Assembly: GCA_033065855.1 (NCBI GenBank)
Contig: JAVXUO010000067.1
Coordinates: 62,001-126,000 of the forward strand
Origin: Escallonia rubra
Lineage: Eukaryota > Streptophyta > Magnoliopsida > Escalloniales > Escalloniaceae
Length of the DNA stretch: 64,000 bases
Reading direction: 5' to 3'
The position numbers were made by a program, and so were the translations under genes. The notes below the pieces were generated by a model. It worked only from the letters and a program-made list of their open reading frames with translations, was not told where the DNA came from and ran no database searches. Of this stretch, positions 32,243 through 44,725 are shown piece after piece; position 1 is the first letter of the stretch; every line of letters starts with the position of its first letter.

Positions 32243-34270
32243 TAGAGGTGTTAAATGGGCCAGGGGCCCTGGGCCAGCACCATTCAGCCCAAAAAAAGCC
32301 CAGACCGGTCCGATTGTTGGATGAATAATGCAGGCCCAGATCCAAAGGGCTTAGGGCCTTGACCGGGGCTACGCTTCATTTTTCCTCAAAAACGGCCTGA
32401 CCTGACCCGACCTGTAATTCAGCCTGCAACCCGACCCTTCTTATTCCAAGCCCGGTCAAAGCTCAGGCCATGCCCGACTCGGCCCTCTAAAATTCAAAGT
32501 ATTCAAATTCCCCCTCAACATCTAGATTTTTTGAAAATTATAGTTTTACCCTCCAACAGCTATATAACGACTAGTTTGAGGGATATTTCTGTCCAACCTT
32601 ATTCCAACAACTCCCTTTATACACTTTTACCTAGTTACCCTCTCAACAACTATAAACAACAGCTAGTTTTATGGGCATTGTAGTTTTTTGTGAAGTTTGA
32701 AAAATCTATAAATTGATTCATTCTTTTCACATTTTTACCTCGATTCACAACTCTTTTTTTTCTACATTCTACAAGCTTTCTGTACATTCTTATTTGTTAC
32801 TAAGTACTAACCCTCTCAATTTTTCAGTTACAAGCATTCTTCAATTATTAGTCAATATATTTTGGCTAAACGGTAATATGCAGTACTTTTATTCTTTTAA
32901 TGTTTAATTAGTCTTCCTAATTTTTTTTCTATTACTCTCAAACATTTCAACAAATATGTTTAGTTCAAGAGGATCAAAATCATGTAGCCAAAAACATCCA
33001 CCACCGCGAGCATATTTTTTGGCTTTTAACCAAAATATTCCCGATTCTCAATACACACCTTCACAAGATCAACAATATTTTAGTCAAGAACGCAGCTCAG
33101 TTGGTGACATGAATACTCTTACGTCCATCTTTTACCCGATGAGGGCTCATGGAGAGGAAGGACCAAGCAATCTTGCCTCAAGTCTGCTCAAGTCCAAAAG
33201 GCAATAGAAAGCTCAAAGATAAGTGTTGGGAGCATTTTAAAAGGGTTATTATGGTTGATGGCGTACCCAAAGCTCAATGTAAGTATTGTCTAAAATTCAT
33301 ATCTTAATAGGCATTACATGCCATGTGCATCTTCATAAGGCCATCATGATGAGAACCAATTGTAATTATCTTTTGACAGTAAGTTATTTATTTATAATCA
33401 ACAAGAAAAAAAAGGCGTTATTGCTAAATTTGTTGTGCACCATGAAGAATCTTTTAATTTTGTCGAATAATAAAAAGTAGACTAGATATATGAATACTTA
33501 TGTGCAACCTTTGTATAAAAAGGTTCATAGAAATTCTACTAGGCCTGATGCACTTAAACAATATTATGCTGCTAAACAATGCTTAATTGATTATTTGAAA
33601 TTTTTTGATTGTAAAGTTAGTCTTATGTCTGATGTTTGGAGATCTCCTTATACTATGCATAATTATTCTTGTCTAACGACACATTGTATTGATTCTGATT
33701 GGGTTATGCACAAGAAAATGATTTCTTTTGTAATCTTTCCAATCTATATGATGCATCTCATGTGGCAGACATTATAATATGAGTATGTAACACCTTTAAT
33801 ATGATTGACAAGATAATGAGTATTAGTTTTGATAATGCTTCCAATAATAAAATTGTTGTTGAATTGCTAAAGACAAACCTCAAATATGTACTAAATGGAA
33901 AAAAAATATATCATGTTCAATGTGCTTGCCATATAATTGATTTAGTTGTTCATGATGGTTTATCTACTGCTGCACTAATTATTTCCGAATAAGGGGCATG
34001 GCTATGTTTGTGAATTCTTCATGCCCGAGAATACAAGAATTTAAAAGGTTTGTGTACTCAAAATAATCTGCCTCATAAGAAATATATTACAGATGTCCGG
34101 CGCAGGTGGAACTCCACATATCATATGCTTTTACAATTTATGCATGGTATACAAATAAATTTATATTCACTGTCTACTAACAAAGTTGATGTCATAAAGC
34201 ATAAAGGACAGGAGCTGGAATATTCAAGCCCTACACTCTCAGAAACCACTGCAAATTTTACTTGAACTTA
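32243..34270 (+). mobile_element. hAT transposon relic with left terminus and transposase
   Basis: The left end TAGAGGTGTTAAATGGGCC is a standard plant hAT terminus, followed by a GGGCC/CCCGACC-rich subterminal zone typical of these elements. The transposase follows from 32956. No right terminus or hAT dimerisation region is recognised. The sequence changes at about 34270 into a LINE 5' region, so the element looks 3'-truncated. Confidence 0.8.
32956..34265 (+). pseudogene. hAT transposase (BED finger, RICESLEEPER-like), broken
   Basis: ATG at 32956 opens MFSSRGSKSCSQKHPPPRAY. Near 33190-33290 the pattern CWEHFKRV, then AQCKYC is a BED zinc finger. 33490-33777 reads STRPDALKQYYAAKQCLIDY and VSLMSDVWRSPYTMHNYSCL, the start of the hAT RNase H-like core (the SDVW Asp is catalytic). 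33801-33992 has ISFDNASNNKIVVELLKTNL and HVQCACHIIDLVVHDGLS. 34090-34130 has DVRRRWNSTYHMLLQ. Several frame changes and stops separate these parts, so it is inactive. The C-terminal dimerisation domain is missing. Confidence 0.88.
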
Positions 34271-34287
34271 GAGATTACTATATCAAT

Positions 34288-34713
34288 AAATGCATAGAGA
34301 TCCATATATACAAGAGGTACATGATGAGACCAATTTGGCCCAAAACTTAATGCAACATACTATCTCTCTCTCTCTCTCTCCCATGTGGATCAGTTTCACC
34401 AATTTTCTTTCTCCATGTTTTGCTGTAGCATCTTTCCCTCCTCCATGATGAGACTCATTTGGCTTAAAACTTTGCAAAGCCCAAATCATCAGCTATGGGT
34501 TTTGATAACATAATACATGTATAAGATACCATGGAAAGTCCGTGTGCAGCATGGAGATCAAAATATACAAGATGTACATGATGAGACTAATTTGGCTCAA
34601 AACATAATGCAACATACTATATGCTCTCTCTCTCTCTCTCTGTCTCTCCCCTATGGATCAGTTTCACCAATTTTCTTTCTCCATGCTTTGCTGTAGCATC
34701 TTTCCCTCCTCCA
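34288..34713 (+). repeat. Three tandem monomers upstream of a LINE ORF1
   Basis: ATGATGAGACNNATTTGGC recurs at 34321, 34444 and 34578, about 123 and 134 bp apart. Two units share a (CT)n tract and GGATCAGTTTCACCAATTTT, and two share GTAGCATCTTTCCCTCCTCC. They precede the ORF1 at 34939, in the 5' UTR position. Confidence 0.75.
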
Positions 34714-34938
34714 CACCTACTAAGCTCCACTGAAACCCTCCCATCAATAACCCCATCTACTTTCATCCTGTTTGATCCAACCTCAGGTCCTTTGCTCTCT
34801 TCCTCTACGTTCTATTGTCAATCACACCAAAGCAGTCTTGATAAGGACCACAAACCCTTTGTCTCCCCCAACAACCTTTGCCAGAGTCTTGGCTTTAAAT
34901 CCCCACTTTATTTCTCTTTCAGTACCCACCTGCTACAC

Positions 34939-35690
34939 ATGGATGACCATTTTCAACATGACAGAAACATAGTCGAAGACATTAATCTGAATATGAGATC
35001 GTATATGTTCCCCCTTAACGAGCAGATAGTCAGAAACACACGTGCTAGTATGGGAAAAACTCTTCTTAGCAGGTTCCAAGACTCCCGTGTCTTTTCGGAA
35101 CAAAAAATTCAGTAAAGAATTAACCAATGCTGGTTTCTCCAAGGACCTATAACAGTCACCAAGGTACCCTCACTCATCATTTTCCAATTCATTGATAGCT
35201 TGGCTACCAACCTGGTTTTAAAAATGGCCCGTGGAATTTTCTTTGGTGCACTCTTGCTTCTAAAAGCCTGGTATCCACATGTTATTTATGCCTCGGTGTC
35301 CTTCCAAACTGAGGATTTGTGGATTTGGGTGACCAAAATCCCTAGTGATTGATATTACTATTATTTGGCAGAAATGATGGGTATAGCTGCTGGTATTCTC
35401 ATGAAAATCGACTGGTCTGAAGAACGCCAATAAAACTAGAGACTATTTTTGCATAAAAATGCGAATCCTCCCTGATGCACCACTACTTCCTGGGGTGTTT
35501 ATCCACCTCCTTGACAACCAGTGTACCCAACTTCTTCGCTGTAAATATGAACGCATATTCACTGCTTGCTTTTGATATAGACGAATTGGCCACGAAAATA
35601 CTAACTGCAAGGTACCATTACAAAAATTTGTAGAAATGCTTCCCCGCAGGACTGCGCATATGCCTGCAATCAACATTTATGCAACCTTTT
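34939..35690 (+). pseudogene. LINE ORF1-type DUF4283 / zinc-knuckle protein, broken
   Basis: ATG at 34939 opens MDDHFQHDRNIVEDINLNMR, then MGKTLLSRFQDSRVFSEQ, followed after a stop near 35113 by NQCWFLQGPITVTKVPSLI, FGALLLLKAWYPHVIYASVS and FQTEDLWIWVTKIPSD, which together cover the DUF4283 domain. Near 35530-35620 a degenerate zinc knuckle reads FTACF, then RRIGHENTNCK (one Cys position changed). This is the usual ORF1 order of plant L1-like LINEs. Multiple stops make it inactive. No ORF2 follows: the gypsy element is inserted about 420 bp downstream. Confidence 0.75.
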
Positions 35691-36101
35691 TCTAGTAAAA
35701 TTATCTGGTGTTTGCTGAATCCCTACTCGCATTTCCACTAGAACCGAACCTCTCATATTTCCATCATCTGACATACTGAGGGTCCACATCTAAACCACAT
35801 GTTGGATGCCTTCTCCCCTTACCCCTCCCATGCGATGAGTGATGATGAAACTTTCGCTACTGCTCAAGACTTATTAAGCTCTAGCTTTGCCAAAAACATG
35901 GATGATGAAAAATCCGTGCCAATAGGGCAAATAGTCCTACTGAGATAGATGTTCTTGGGGCTGACGTGGTGGAAATGAACCTACAAAACGCACCAATAGT
36001 CAATGACTTACCTGAAAATATGATTCCTAACAGGAAAATCGTGGGATAAATGATAAAGCCCAAGATGGTAACGAGGAAAACGACGATCAATTTGCGATTT
36101 A
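35691..36101. other. Probable tail of the LINE ORF1, not recognisable
   Basis: No conserved domain seen. Variable C-terminal ORF1 sequence is expected here. It ends at the gypsy target duplication (36102-36106). Confidence 0.4.
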
Positions 36102-36106
36102 CCACC

Positions 36107-36581
36107 TAATATAGCTAAAAATACGCCTCCAATTTACGGATGACACGTGGCAGTTATGACACGTAGTCCATGCTGACTTATTACTGATTTGGCACTTGCC
36201 ATATAAATCACCAAGCAGAATCCTAAAAGGGCTCTAACTATATCAGGCAGAATCATAAAAGGGCTCTAACTCTATCAGCTAAGATTGACATGAGATCCTC
36301 TAGGATCTTAATTCAATTCTGATTGGAGTTGTGCAAAACCTAATTCTACTAGGGCTCTCCTTCCTACTATTATATAAAGGGGTCTAACCCCTCAGGTATG
36401 GACAAGCTCACACATATACACATTGTGTCCTTATTGCTTATCAGAGTTCTACATTGTTATCCATCTCTGACTTAAGCATCTGAGCGTTCCCCCGCCGGAA
36501 CCCCACCCGACGGTCACTCCGTGTTCTCTTTTGCAGGCCTACTTTCTGGTGTGGTTCCTGATCCAGTTTTTAGCTGCAACA
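36107..36581 (+). repeat. 5' LTR of the gypsy element
   Basis: 475 bp with a TATATAAA box at 36371-36378 and the end CTGCAACA. It is longer than the 3' LTR, mainly by a short internal duplication around GGGCTCTAAC. Confidence 0.93.
36371..36378 (+). promoter_or_regulatory. TATA box of the gypsy 5' LTR
   Basis: TATATAAA, conserved at 50576-50583 in the 3' LTR. Confidence 0.7.
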
Positions 36582-36583
36582 AA

Positions 36584-36602
36584 TTGGCGCCATCCGTGGG
36601 AC
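36584..36602 (+). other. Primer binding site of the gypsy element
   Basis: TGGCGCCATCCGTGGGACC starts 2-3 bp after the 5' LTR. TGGCGCC matches tRNA 3' ends used by plant gypsy elements (tRNA-Asp type). The rest matches less well. Confidence 0.65.
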
Positions 36603-36615
36603 CACGATAAGGAAC

Positions 36616-38170
36616 ATGGCCAATCATTGTTCTTCTAATGACTCTTCACACAGTCAATCCCAGAACCGTCGCGCATGGACTAGTAGCTCTCATCGACCTA
36701 GTCATTCTCATGACCAACACTCGATCCCTTTGCGCCGTCGTCGCGCCAGTTCTTTTGAAGATGTATACGTTAACGTAACATCTGCTACTCCCGAATCAGA
36801 AACCAGACCTCGGAGAAACCGATCTCCAACGTCTACTCTAAAAAACGGTGACCTTCGTCATGGCCTAAACCGCCAGCTCTTCAAAACACCCCATGCCGAC
36901 CTTACAAAAGAAATCCACAAACCGAAGGATGTCGTGAACACTCTTCAATGAAAGCTCGACACGGCGATGGCTCCATCGTCCACTCACCATTCACATCTTG
37001 ACCCTAGCAACCTTCGTCTTCGTCTCACCTCCAGATCAAGCTACGGCCGTAAATACAGGTCAGCGGCCGATCCGACTTTCGATCCTAAAGAGAAGAGGGG
37101 ATAGCACATGACCAGGAGTGGATCATGCTATCGACGTGATCCATTAGTCGAAGATAGTAACAACTCCTCTCCTGAACAGGTCGCAAGAGCTGAGACCCCT
37201 CGAAGATCTATCCACAGAAAGAGGAGGCCTGAGTTTCCTTCTTGAGAACGGGACTCCTGGAAAATGGTCCCTAGATATCATTCTCCAGAATGATCTCCCC
37301 CAAGGGAAGAATCTGGATAACCGTTATCCAAGGCCATCGAGAAGGCAAAGCTACATCCCAATTTTTGAATGCCTCAATGTGACCTCTACGACGGGACTGG
37401 GGATCTAGGAGAACATGTTTACCAGTTTGAAACAAACATGCTACTCCTCCAGCTCTCAGATGCTGTCATGTGCAGAGCCTTTCCTACCACTCTAAGGAAG
37501 GCTGTACATGCATGGTTCAAATCTCTACAACCAAGATCCATCTACGCTTTCGGCCAATTATCAGATCTCTTTCAGAAACACTTTGTAAGCAGTCGCTCCC
37601 GAAAAAAGAACTCGACGAGTCTGCTAAACATTGTGCAAGAGAAAAATGAGTCTTTGGCATGCTTCCTCGGACGATTCAACGCAGCCACTTTGGAAATTGA
37701 TAACTTGGACGAATCCGTGAATTATACTGCCTTCCTCCGAGGCCTTCGATCAACATCCAAGTTTGCGTTCTTTGTTAACAAAAGTCCTCCGGGTAATATG
37801 AAAGCCCTTCTCAAGAAGGCTAACAAATATATTTAAGCTGAAAAATACTTGGAGACACACAGAGGACGACGTGGAGAAGGGAAGGAAGAACATGAGAAAC
37901 GATCTTGAGAGTTAACTCCTCAAGGAGGAAAGTCAGCAAAGTGTTCTAAGCGTGACGAACACCGTCCTAGAGACCCGTTTGCCTTGGAAAATCTGACACC
38001 CCTCAATGCCAAACTATCACAGATACTTCACGAGATCAAAGAAAATAAAGCTCTCCAGTGGCCAGACAAAATGAGATCCTGGCCGAATAAAAGGAACAAA
38101 GATTTATGGTGTCACTTTCACAACGATCATGGCCATACAACTGACAATTACGGGTCACTCAAATAAGCAA
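36616..38170 (+). pseudogene. Gypsy gag part
   Basis: An Arg/Ser-rich N-terminus (36616-36951) is followed by a retrotransposon gag domain at about 37369-37836 with LYDGTGDLGEHVYQFETNML, VHAWFKSLQPRSIYAFGQLS and VQEKNESLACFLGRFNAATL. Near 38110-38165 CHFHNDHGHTTDN is the Tat-type nucleocapsid motif. It forms the virus-like core in active relatives. Confidence 0.85.
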
Positions 38171-38247
38171 TCGAGGCCCTTATCAAGCGTGGCCAGTAGA
38201 GAAAGTTTGTAGCTCATAAAGATAGACGACAACAGACACCTCCGGCC

Positions 38248-38757
38248 ATGGAAGAAAGAGAAGATCGGGAAGAGAATGCGGGTACGATCAACACCATATC
38301 TAGGGGATTAGCCACAGGAGGTTCATCAGGACAGGCTCGAAAAGCATACGCCAGAGAAGTGTGCATAACGAGCCAACCCCCAAATAAGAAACAGAAGACT
38401 GTACCCGTAGCTACAATCACCTTTTCCGATGAAGATTCAAAAGATGTAAAGACTTCTCATGATGGCACATTAGTCATCACAATCAAAGCTGGGAACTTCG
38501 AGGTAAAGCGTGTTTTGGTTGATAACGGGAGTTCCACAAAAGTTTTATTTTACGATGCGTTCAAGAAGATGAACATTCCGACGGACCGTCTTCGAAAGAT
38601 GGATACACCATTTTATGGATTCTCCAATCATCCAGTTGCAGTCGAAGGTATTATCGCACTCCCGGTTGTGATAGGTACACCTCCGACACAAGCCAACTTC
38701 ATGCTTGATTTTGTGGTGGTAAAGGTCCCATCTACATTCGATGCCATATTGGGATGA
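38248..38757 (+). pseudogene. Gypsy protease part
   Basis: TITFSDEDSKDVKTSHDGTL, then KRVLVDNGSSTKVLFYDAFK (the D-N-G-S active-site region of Tat proteases) and GTPPTQANFMLDFVVV. It sits between gag and RT as in other gypsy pol genes. Confidence 0.85.
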
Positions 38758-38859
38758 CCAGCATTCAATCAATTACAGGTTGTGGTGTCGACTTACCACC
38801 TCAAAATGAAGTTCCCCACGGAACACGGGATTGGGGAGGTGAAAGGAGACCAGACTACA

Positions 38860-39740
38860 GCTCGTCAGTGCTACATGACCTCTTGTCGAACAAGGAAGCA
38901 CTTATTATCAAAAACGTCCGAGAGGATACAAAGATGCAAAGAGGTGAACCAGTGGAAGATCTTGTAAGCATTGAAGTATATCCCGGAAAAGAAAACAAGA
39001 CAGTTCGGATAGGTTCGAACCTTAACGAAGACACCAAGCTCGAGCTGGTAAAATTATTAAGAACCTATGCAAATGTCTTCGCGTGGACAGCTGTAGACAT
39101 GCCTGGAATTGATCCCGAGGTCATTACCCACAGGCTGAATGTCGATCCATCATAGAAACCTGTCAAGCAGAAGAAGAGAACCTTTGCACCAGAAAGACAT
39201 GAGGAAATTGAAGAAGAAGTAGATAAACTCTTAACTGCAAACTTTATTGAAGAAATCTACTACCCTGATTGGATCGCGAATGTTGTCATGGTTCCTAAAC
39301 TGGGCGGCAGATGGAGAATTTGTATCGATTACACAGATCTCAACAAAGCATGCCCGAAAGACAACTACCCCTTCCAAGGATCAACCTTCTTATTGATGCC
39401 ACTTCGAGCCACGAACTGCTCAGTTTTATGGATGCATATTCTGATTATAACCAGATCATGATGCATGAAGATGATGTCCCCAAAACTTTATTTATCATGG
39501 ATAGAGGGTTATACTGCTATAAAGTAATGCCCTTTGGACTCAAGAACGCCGGGGCAACTTACCAACGCCTGGTGAACATGGTCTTTCGAGAAACCCATCT
39601 ATTACGTCAGCGCTGTTTCAGTCAGAGAGGAGGATGGAGTCCAGAAACCCATCTATTACATCAACAAAGTCTTACAAGATGTAGAGACAAGATATCCAAA
39701 GATCGACAAGATTGCACTAGCCCTTATCATATCAGCTAGG
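38860..39740 (+). pseudogene. Gypsy reverse transcriptase part
   Basis: Linker motifs LVKLLRTYANVFAWTAVDMP and GIDPEVITHRLNVDPS lead into RT sequence IANVVMVPKLGGRWRICIDY, TDLNKACPKDNYP, FMDAYSDYNQIMMHEDDVPK and YCYKVMPFGLKNAGATYQRL, all standard for Tat gypsy elements. It is part of the broken pol region. Confidence 0.85.
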
Positions 39741-39832
39741 CGTCTTCGACCGTATTTCCAGTCTCATACCATTGTCGTTCTGACAGACCAACCACTAAGA
39801 AAGGTTTTACTGAGCCTCAAGCATCAGGAAGA

Positions 39833-40345
39833 TTGGTAAAGTGGTTCGTCGAGCTGGGGGAATTCGAAATCCAATATAAACCTTGCACTGTAATTAAAGC
39901 TCAAGCCCTATCAGACTTTATTGTCGAGTGTACGTTACCTGAAGACCCCCCTCAGTTAATGATTTCTGAGGTTACAGATCCTTGGAATCTTTATGAAGAC
40001 GGTTCTTCAGCTGTTGGTGGTAGTGGAGCCGGAATCATTCTTATAAATCCAGAAGGTTTTACTATTGAGTACGCGCTTTGCCTTGGATTTCAAGCCTCAA
40101 ATAACGTAGCAGAATATGAGGCTCTTCTCGCGGGGATAAGGCTAGCACATGCTTTAAAGGTGGACTCGCTATCAGTTCATAGTGATTCCCAACTGGTGGT
40201 CAATCATGTCTTAGGAGATTACGAGGCCAGAGACGAAAGAATGGCTCAATATCTCCAGTTAGTTAAAACTTCACCATTCGTCAAATCCCCCGAGATCAGA
40301 ATACTCAGGCGGATACATTATCAAGGCTCGCTTTCGCCGAAGTAA
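39833..40345 (+). pseudogene. Gypsy RNase H part (first copy)
   Basis: VKWFVELGEFEIQYKPCTVI, then WNLYEDGSSAVGGSGAGIIL, QASNNVAEYEALLAGIRLAH and SLSVHSDSQLVVNHVLGDYE give the D, E and D positions of a plant-type RNase H as used by Tat elements. The triplicated segment begins at 39976, just before YEDGSS. Confidence 0.88.
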
Positions 40346-40538
40346 CATATGTCCGACGCTCGGTTTACCTTGAATTCCTCAAGGATCGTAATATCAGTTC
40401 TCAAACTAAAATTGGAATAATAGATCAGGAACCCTGTTGGATGGACATGATCATCAAATACTTGTCTACAGGTGAATTACCAAGTGAAAGAAATGAGGCG
40501 GGGAACCTTCGTGTAAAAAATGCTCGGTATATACATTA

Positions 40539-41675
40539 GTGGAAGGAATTCTATACAAGAAATCCTTCAGCCTTCCTTACCTCAGATGCTTACGCCCATC
40601 AGAATCCTTATGCGCATTACAAGAAGTACATGAAGAGATATGTGACCAACATCTTGGAGGGAGGACATTGGCTCAGAAAATCTTAAGGCAAGGATATTAT
40701 TGGCCTACGATACAGAGAGACGCCATCGAATTCACACGAAGATGCGATAAGTGTCAGAAGTTTGCTCCAGTTTCTCATACACCAGTTGCTTCTTTAACTT
40801 CAATTGTTTCTCTGATTTCCTTTGCTATATGGGGAATGGATCTGCTAGGCCATTTTCCCATGGCGTCTGGACAACGACGATTTGTGATTGTGGCAATAGA
40901 CTACTTCACCAAATGGACTGAAGCAGAATCTCTGGCAACCATTACTTTAGCCAAATGTGAAGATTTCTTCTGAAAAAATGTGGTCTGCCGTTTTGGAGTT
41001 CCAAGAGCTCTGGTCATTGAGAACGGAAAGCAGTTTGACAACAATAACTTTCGAACCTTTTACACGAATCTTTTGATCGATTTGAGATTCATTTCTGTAG
41101 CTCATCCACAATCCAATGGCCAGACTGAAAACATGAACCGAAGCATCTTACAAGGGTTAAAAAAGAAGATGGATGAAGCTAAAGGCGCATGGGTGGATGA
41201 ACTCTCCAAGGTGTTGTGGGCTTATCGAACAAATCCACATTCGGTCGCAGGGGAAACACCTTTCTTACTCTGCTATGGAACGAAAGCAATGCTGCCAGTT
41301 GAGGTAGGAGTTCCAACAATACGGGCCTTGCACTTCAACGAAGTAAACAACGAAGTTCGACTCCGAGCAAATCTTGATTTGGTAGAAGAAGCTAGAACTC
41401 AAGCCCATGAAGGATCCGTTGTTATAAAACAACGGGTCAGGCGTTATTACAATCAGAGAGTTCGGTCCAAGCAGTTTAACGAAGGAGATTTGGTCCTTCG
41501 CAAATTAGAAGTCTCCGATCCAAAGGCAGCGACGGGAAAGTTATCTCCAAATTGGGATGGACCTTACCGTGTTATAAAGGTGCTCAAACCGGGTGCCTAC
41601 ACACTCGGAACACTTTCGGGAGAACCCATCCCTCGTACTTGGAATACTGAGAACTTGCGCAGATACTACCAGTAG
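40539..41675 (+). pseudogene. Gypsy integrase part (copy 1)
   Basis: The zinc-binding region has HLGGRTLAQKILRQGYYWPT and RRCDKCQKFAPVSH (H2C2). The catalytic core has WGMDLLGHFPMASGQRRFVI, VAIDYFTKWTEAESLATITL and HPQSNGQTENMNRSILQGLK. The C-terminal region has GDLVLRKLEVSDPKAATGKL and NWDGPYRVIKVLKPGAYTL. It is the standard Tat integrase order. The same part recurs in units 2 and 3. Confidence 0.9.
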
Positions 41676-41878
41676 CATCTTGCCCCGAGGCAAGACCCTT
41701 CTTTTTTGGGGGGACAAGGGGCCCAGACCTTATCAAAACCCCAATCTCTTAGAAATTGTCTTTAGAATATTTTTTTTCAAATAAATGGGTTGTTAAGCAA
41801 TCCAGTGTAAACTTTATCTTTTGCTCGAGCAATAAACTTATTTTTCTAAGCATTGTTGTAATGTAAACTTAGCCAATT

Positions 41879-41991
41879 ATTCTGCCCGAGCAGAATATCC
41901 ACCGAACACTCTGCCCGAACAGAGTGCTAAACTTAGGCAAAACATTCTATCCGAACAGAATGATGGCCGAACACTCTGCCTGAGCAGGGTG
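41879..41991. repeat. Cluster of four short hairpins (unit 1)
   Basis: Four successive stem-loops with a CCGA- or CTGA-type loop: ATTCTGCCCGAGCAGAAT, CACTCTGCCCGAACAGAGTG, ATTCTATCCGAACAGAAT and CACTCTGCCTGAGCAGGGTG. Both strands of the stems change together between units. The cluster recurs near 44254 and 46629. Confidence 0.85.
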
Positions 41992-42350
41992 TATAACTCT
42001 TTGTTTTTATAAAAATACAAGAATATGCCAAACGGATTAGCTGCAGATCTAAGTCCGTGAAGAAATAAAAGTTCATGGGGGCATCATCACTCTACCAAAG
42101 CTTTTGCTTCTTCGAAGTTTAGGCCGAGCGAGGGTGCTCGACTTCTTTGCCAACTCTTTACGTGACGAATAAAGGGTTTGATTCAAAGTAAAAATAAATA
42201 ATACTGTGTGAATGGTAAACATAAACCACGAGAAACACATAGTATCATGAAATAAAAAAGATAGAGTTTTACAAAAGCCCTCGAAGGGGCATCAAAATAA
42301 CTCGGCCTAAGAACAAAAGAGCCCTGATGCTAAAGACTAAGTCTTTATGA

Positions 42351-44725
42351 AGATCCTTGGAATCTTTATGAAGACGGTTCTTCAGCTGTTGGTGGTAGTG
42401 GAGCCGGAATCATTCTTATAAATCCAGAAGGTTTTACTATTGAGTACGCGCTTTGCCTTGGATTTCAAGCCTCAAATAACGTAGCAGAATATGAGGCTCT
42501 TCTCGCGGGGATAAGGCTAGCACATGCTTTAAAGGTGGACTCGCTATCAGTTCATAGTGATTCCCAACTGGTGGTCAATCATGTCTTAGGAGATTACGAG
42601 GCCAGAGACGAAAGAATGGCTCAATATCTCCAGTTAGTTAAAACTTCACCATTCGTCAAATCCCCCGAGATCAGAATACTCAGGCGGATACATTATCAAG
42701 GCTCGCTTTCGCCGAAGTAACATATGTCCGACGCTCGATTTACCTTGAATTCCTCAAGGATCGTAATATCAGTTCTCAAACTAAAATTGGAATAATAGAT
42801 CAGGAACCCTGTTGGATGGACATGATCATCAAATACTTGTCTACAGGTGAATTACCAAGTGAAAGAAATGAGGCGGGGAACCTTCGTGTCAAAAATGCTC
42901 GGTATATACATTAGTGGAAGGAATTCTATACAAGAAATCCTTCAGCCTTCCTTACCTCAGATGCTTACGCCCATCAGAATCCTTATGCGCATTACAAGAA
43001 GTACATGAAGAGATATGTGACCAACATCTTGGAGGGAGGACATTGGCTCAGAAAATCTTAAGGCAAGGATATTATTGGCCTACGATACAGAGAGACGCCA
43101 TCGAATTCACACGAAGATGCGATAAGTGTCAGAAGTTTGCTCCAGTTTCTCATACACCAGTTGCTTCTTTAACTTCAATTGTTTCTCTGATTTCCTTTGC
43201 TATATGGGGAATGGATCTGCTAGGCCATTTTCCCATGGCGTCTGGACAACGACGATTTGTGATTGTGGCAATAGACTACTTCACCAAATGGACTGAAGCA
43301 GAATCTCTGGCAACCATTACTTTAGCCAAATGTGAAGATTTCTTCTGAAAAAATGTGGTCTGACGTTTTTGAGTTCCAAGAGCTCTGGTCATTGAGAACG
43401 GAAAGCAGTTTGACAACAATAACTTTCGAACCTTTTACACGAATCTTTTGATCGATTTGAGATTCATTTCTGTAGCTCATCCACAATCCAATGGCCAGAC
43501 TGAAAACATGAACCGAAGCATCTTACAAGGGTTAAAAAAGAAGATGGATGAAGCTAAAGGCGCATGGGTGGATGAACTCTCCAAAATGTTGTGGGCTTAT
43601 CGAACAAATCCACATTCGGTCACAGGGGAAACACCTTTCTTACTCTGCTATGGAACGAAAGCAATGCTGCCAGTTGAGGTAGGAGTTCCAACAATACGGG
43701 CCTTGCACTTCAACGAAGTAAACAACGAAGTTGGACTCCGAGCAAGTCTTGATTTAGTAGAAGAAGCTAGAACTCAAGCCCATGAAGGATCCGTTGTTAT
43801 AAAACAACGGGTCAGGCGGTATTACAATCAGAGAGTTCGGTCCAAGCAGTTTAACGAAGGAGATTTGGTCCTTCGCAAATTAGAAGTCTCCGATCCAAAG
43901 GCAGCGACGGGAAAGTTATCTCCAAATTGGGATGGACCTTACCGTGTTATAAAGGTGCTCAAACCGGGTGCCTACACACTCGGAACACTTTCGGGAGAAC
44001 CCATCCCTCGTACTTGGAATACTGAGAACTTGCGCAGATACTACCAGTAGCATCTTGCCCCGAGGCAAGACCCTTCTTTTTTGGGGGGACAAGGGGCCCA
44101 GACCTTATCAAAACCCCAATCTCTTAGAAATTGTCTTTAGAATATTTTTTTTCAAATAAATGGGTTGTTAAGCAATCCAGTGTAAACTTTATCTTTTGCT
44201 CGAGCAATAAACTTATTTTTTTAAGCATTGTTGTAATGTAAACTTAGCCAATTATTCTGCCCGAGCAGAATATCCACCGAACACTCTGCCCGAACAGAGT
44301 GCTAAACTTAGGCAAAACATTCTATCCGAACAGAATGATGGCCGAACACTCTGCCTGAGCAGGGTGTATAACTCTTTGTTTTTATAAAAATACAAGAATA
44401 TGCCAAACGGATTAGCTTCAGATCTAAGTCCGTGAAGAAATAAAAGTTCATGGGGGCATCATCACTCTACCAAAGCTTTTGCTTCTTCGAAGTTTAGGCC
44501 GAGCGAGGGTGCTCGACTTCTTTGCCAACTCTTTACGTGACGAATAAAGGGTTTGATTCAAAGTAAAAATAAATAATACTGTGTGAATGGTAAACATAAA
44601 CCACGAGAAACACATAGTATCATGAAATAAAAAAGATAGAGTTTTACAAAAGCCCTCGAAGGGGCATCAAAATAACTCGGCCTAAGAACAAAAGAGCCCT
44701 GATGCTAAAGACTAAGTCTTTATGA
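42351..44725 (+). repeat. Tandem unit 2 of 2375 bp
   Basis: Nearly identical to units 1 and 3, at an exact 2375-bp offset. It shares several variants with unit 3 against unit 1, in the integrase and the 3' region. Contains RNase H, integrase (about 42914-44050) and the hairpin cluster (about 44254-44366). Confidence 0.96.

Larger units (their letters stand above)
39976..42350 (+). repeat. Tandem unit 1 of 2375 bp (RNase H, integrase, 3' region)
   Basis: Begins AGATCCTTGGAATCTTTATG and ends just before the same sequence at 42351. Contains RNase H, integrase, a hairpin cluster and AT-rich 3' sequence. Confidence 0.96.

Noticed and set aside
34621-34938. Open frame upstream of the LINE ORF1 start
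   Set aside because: It begins in the (CT)n tract of the monomers. The DUF4283-type protein fits a start at 34939.
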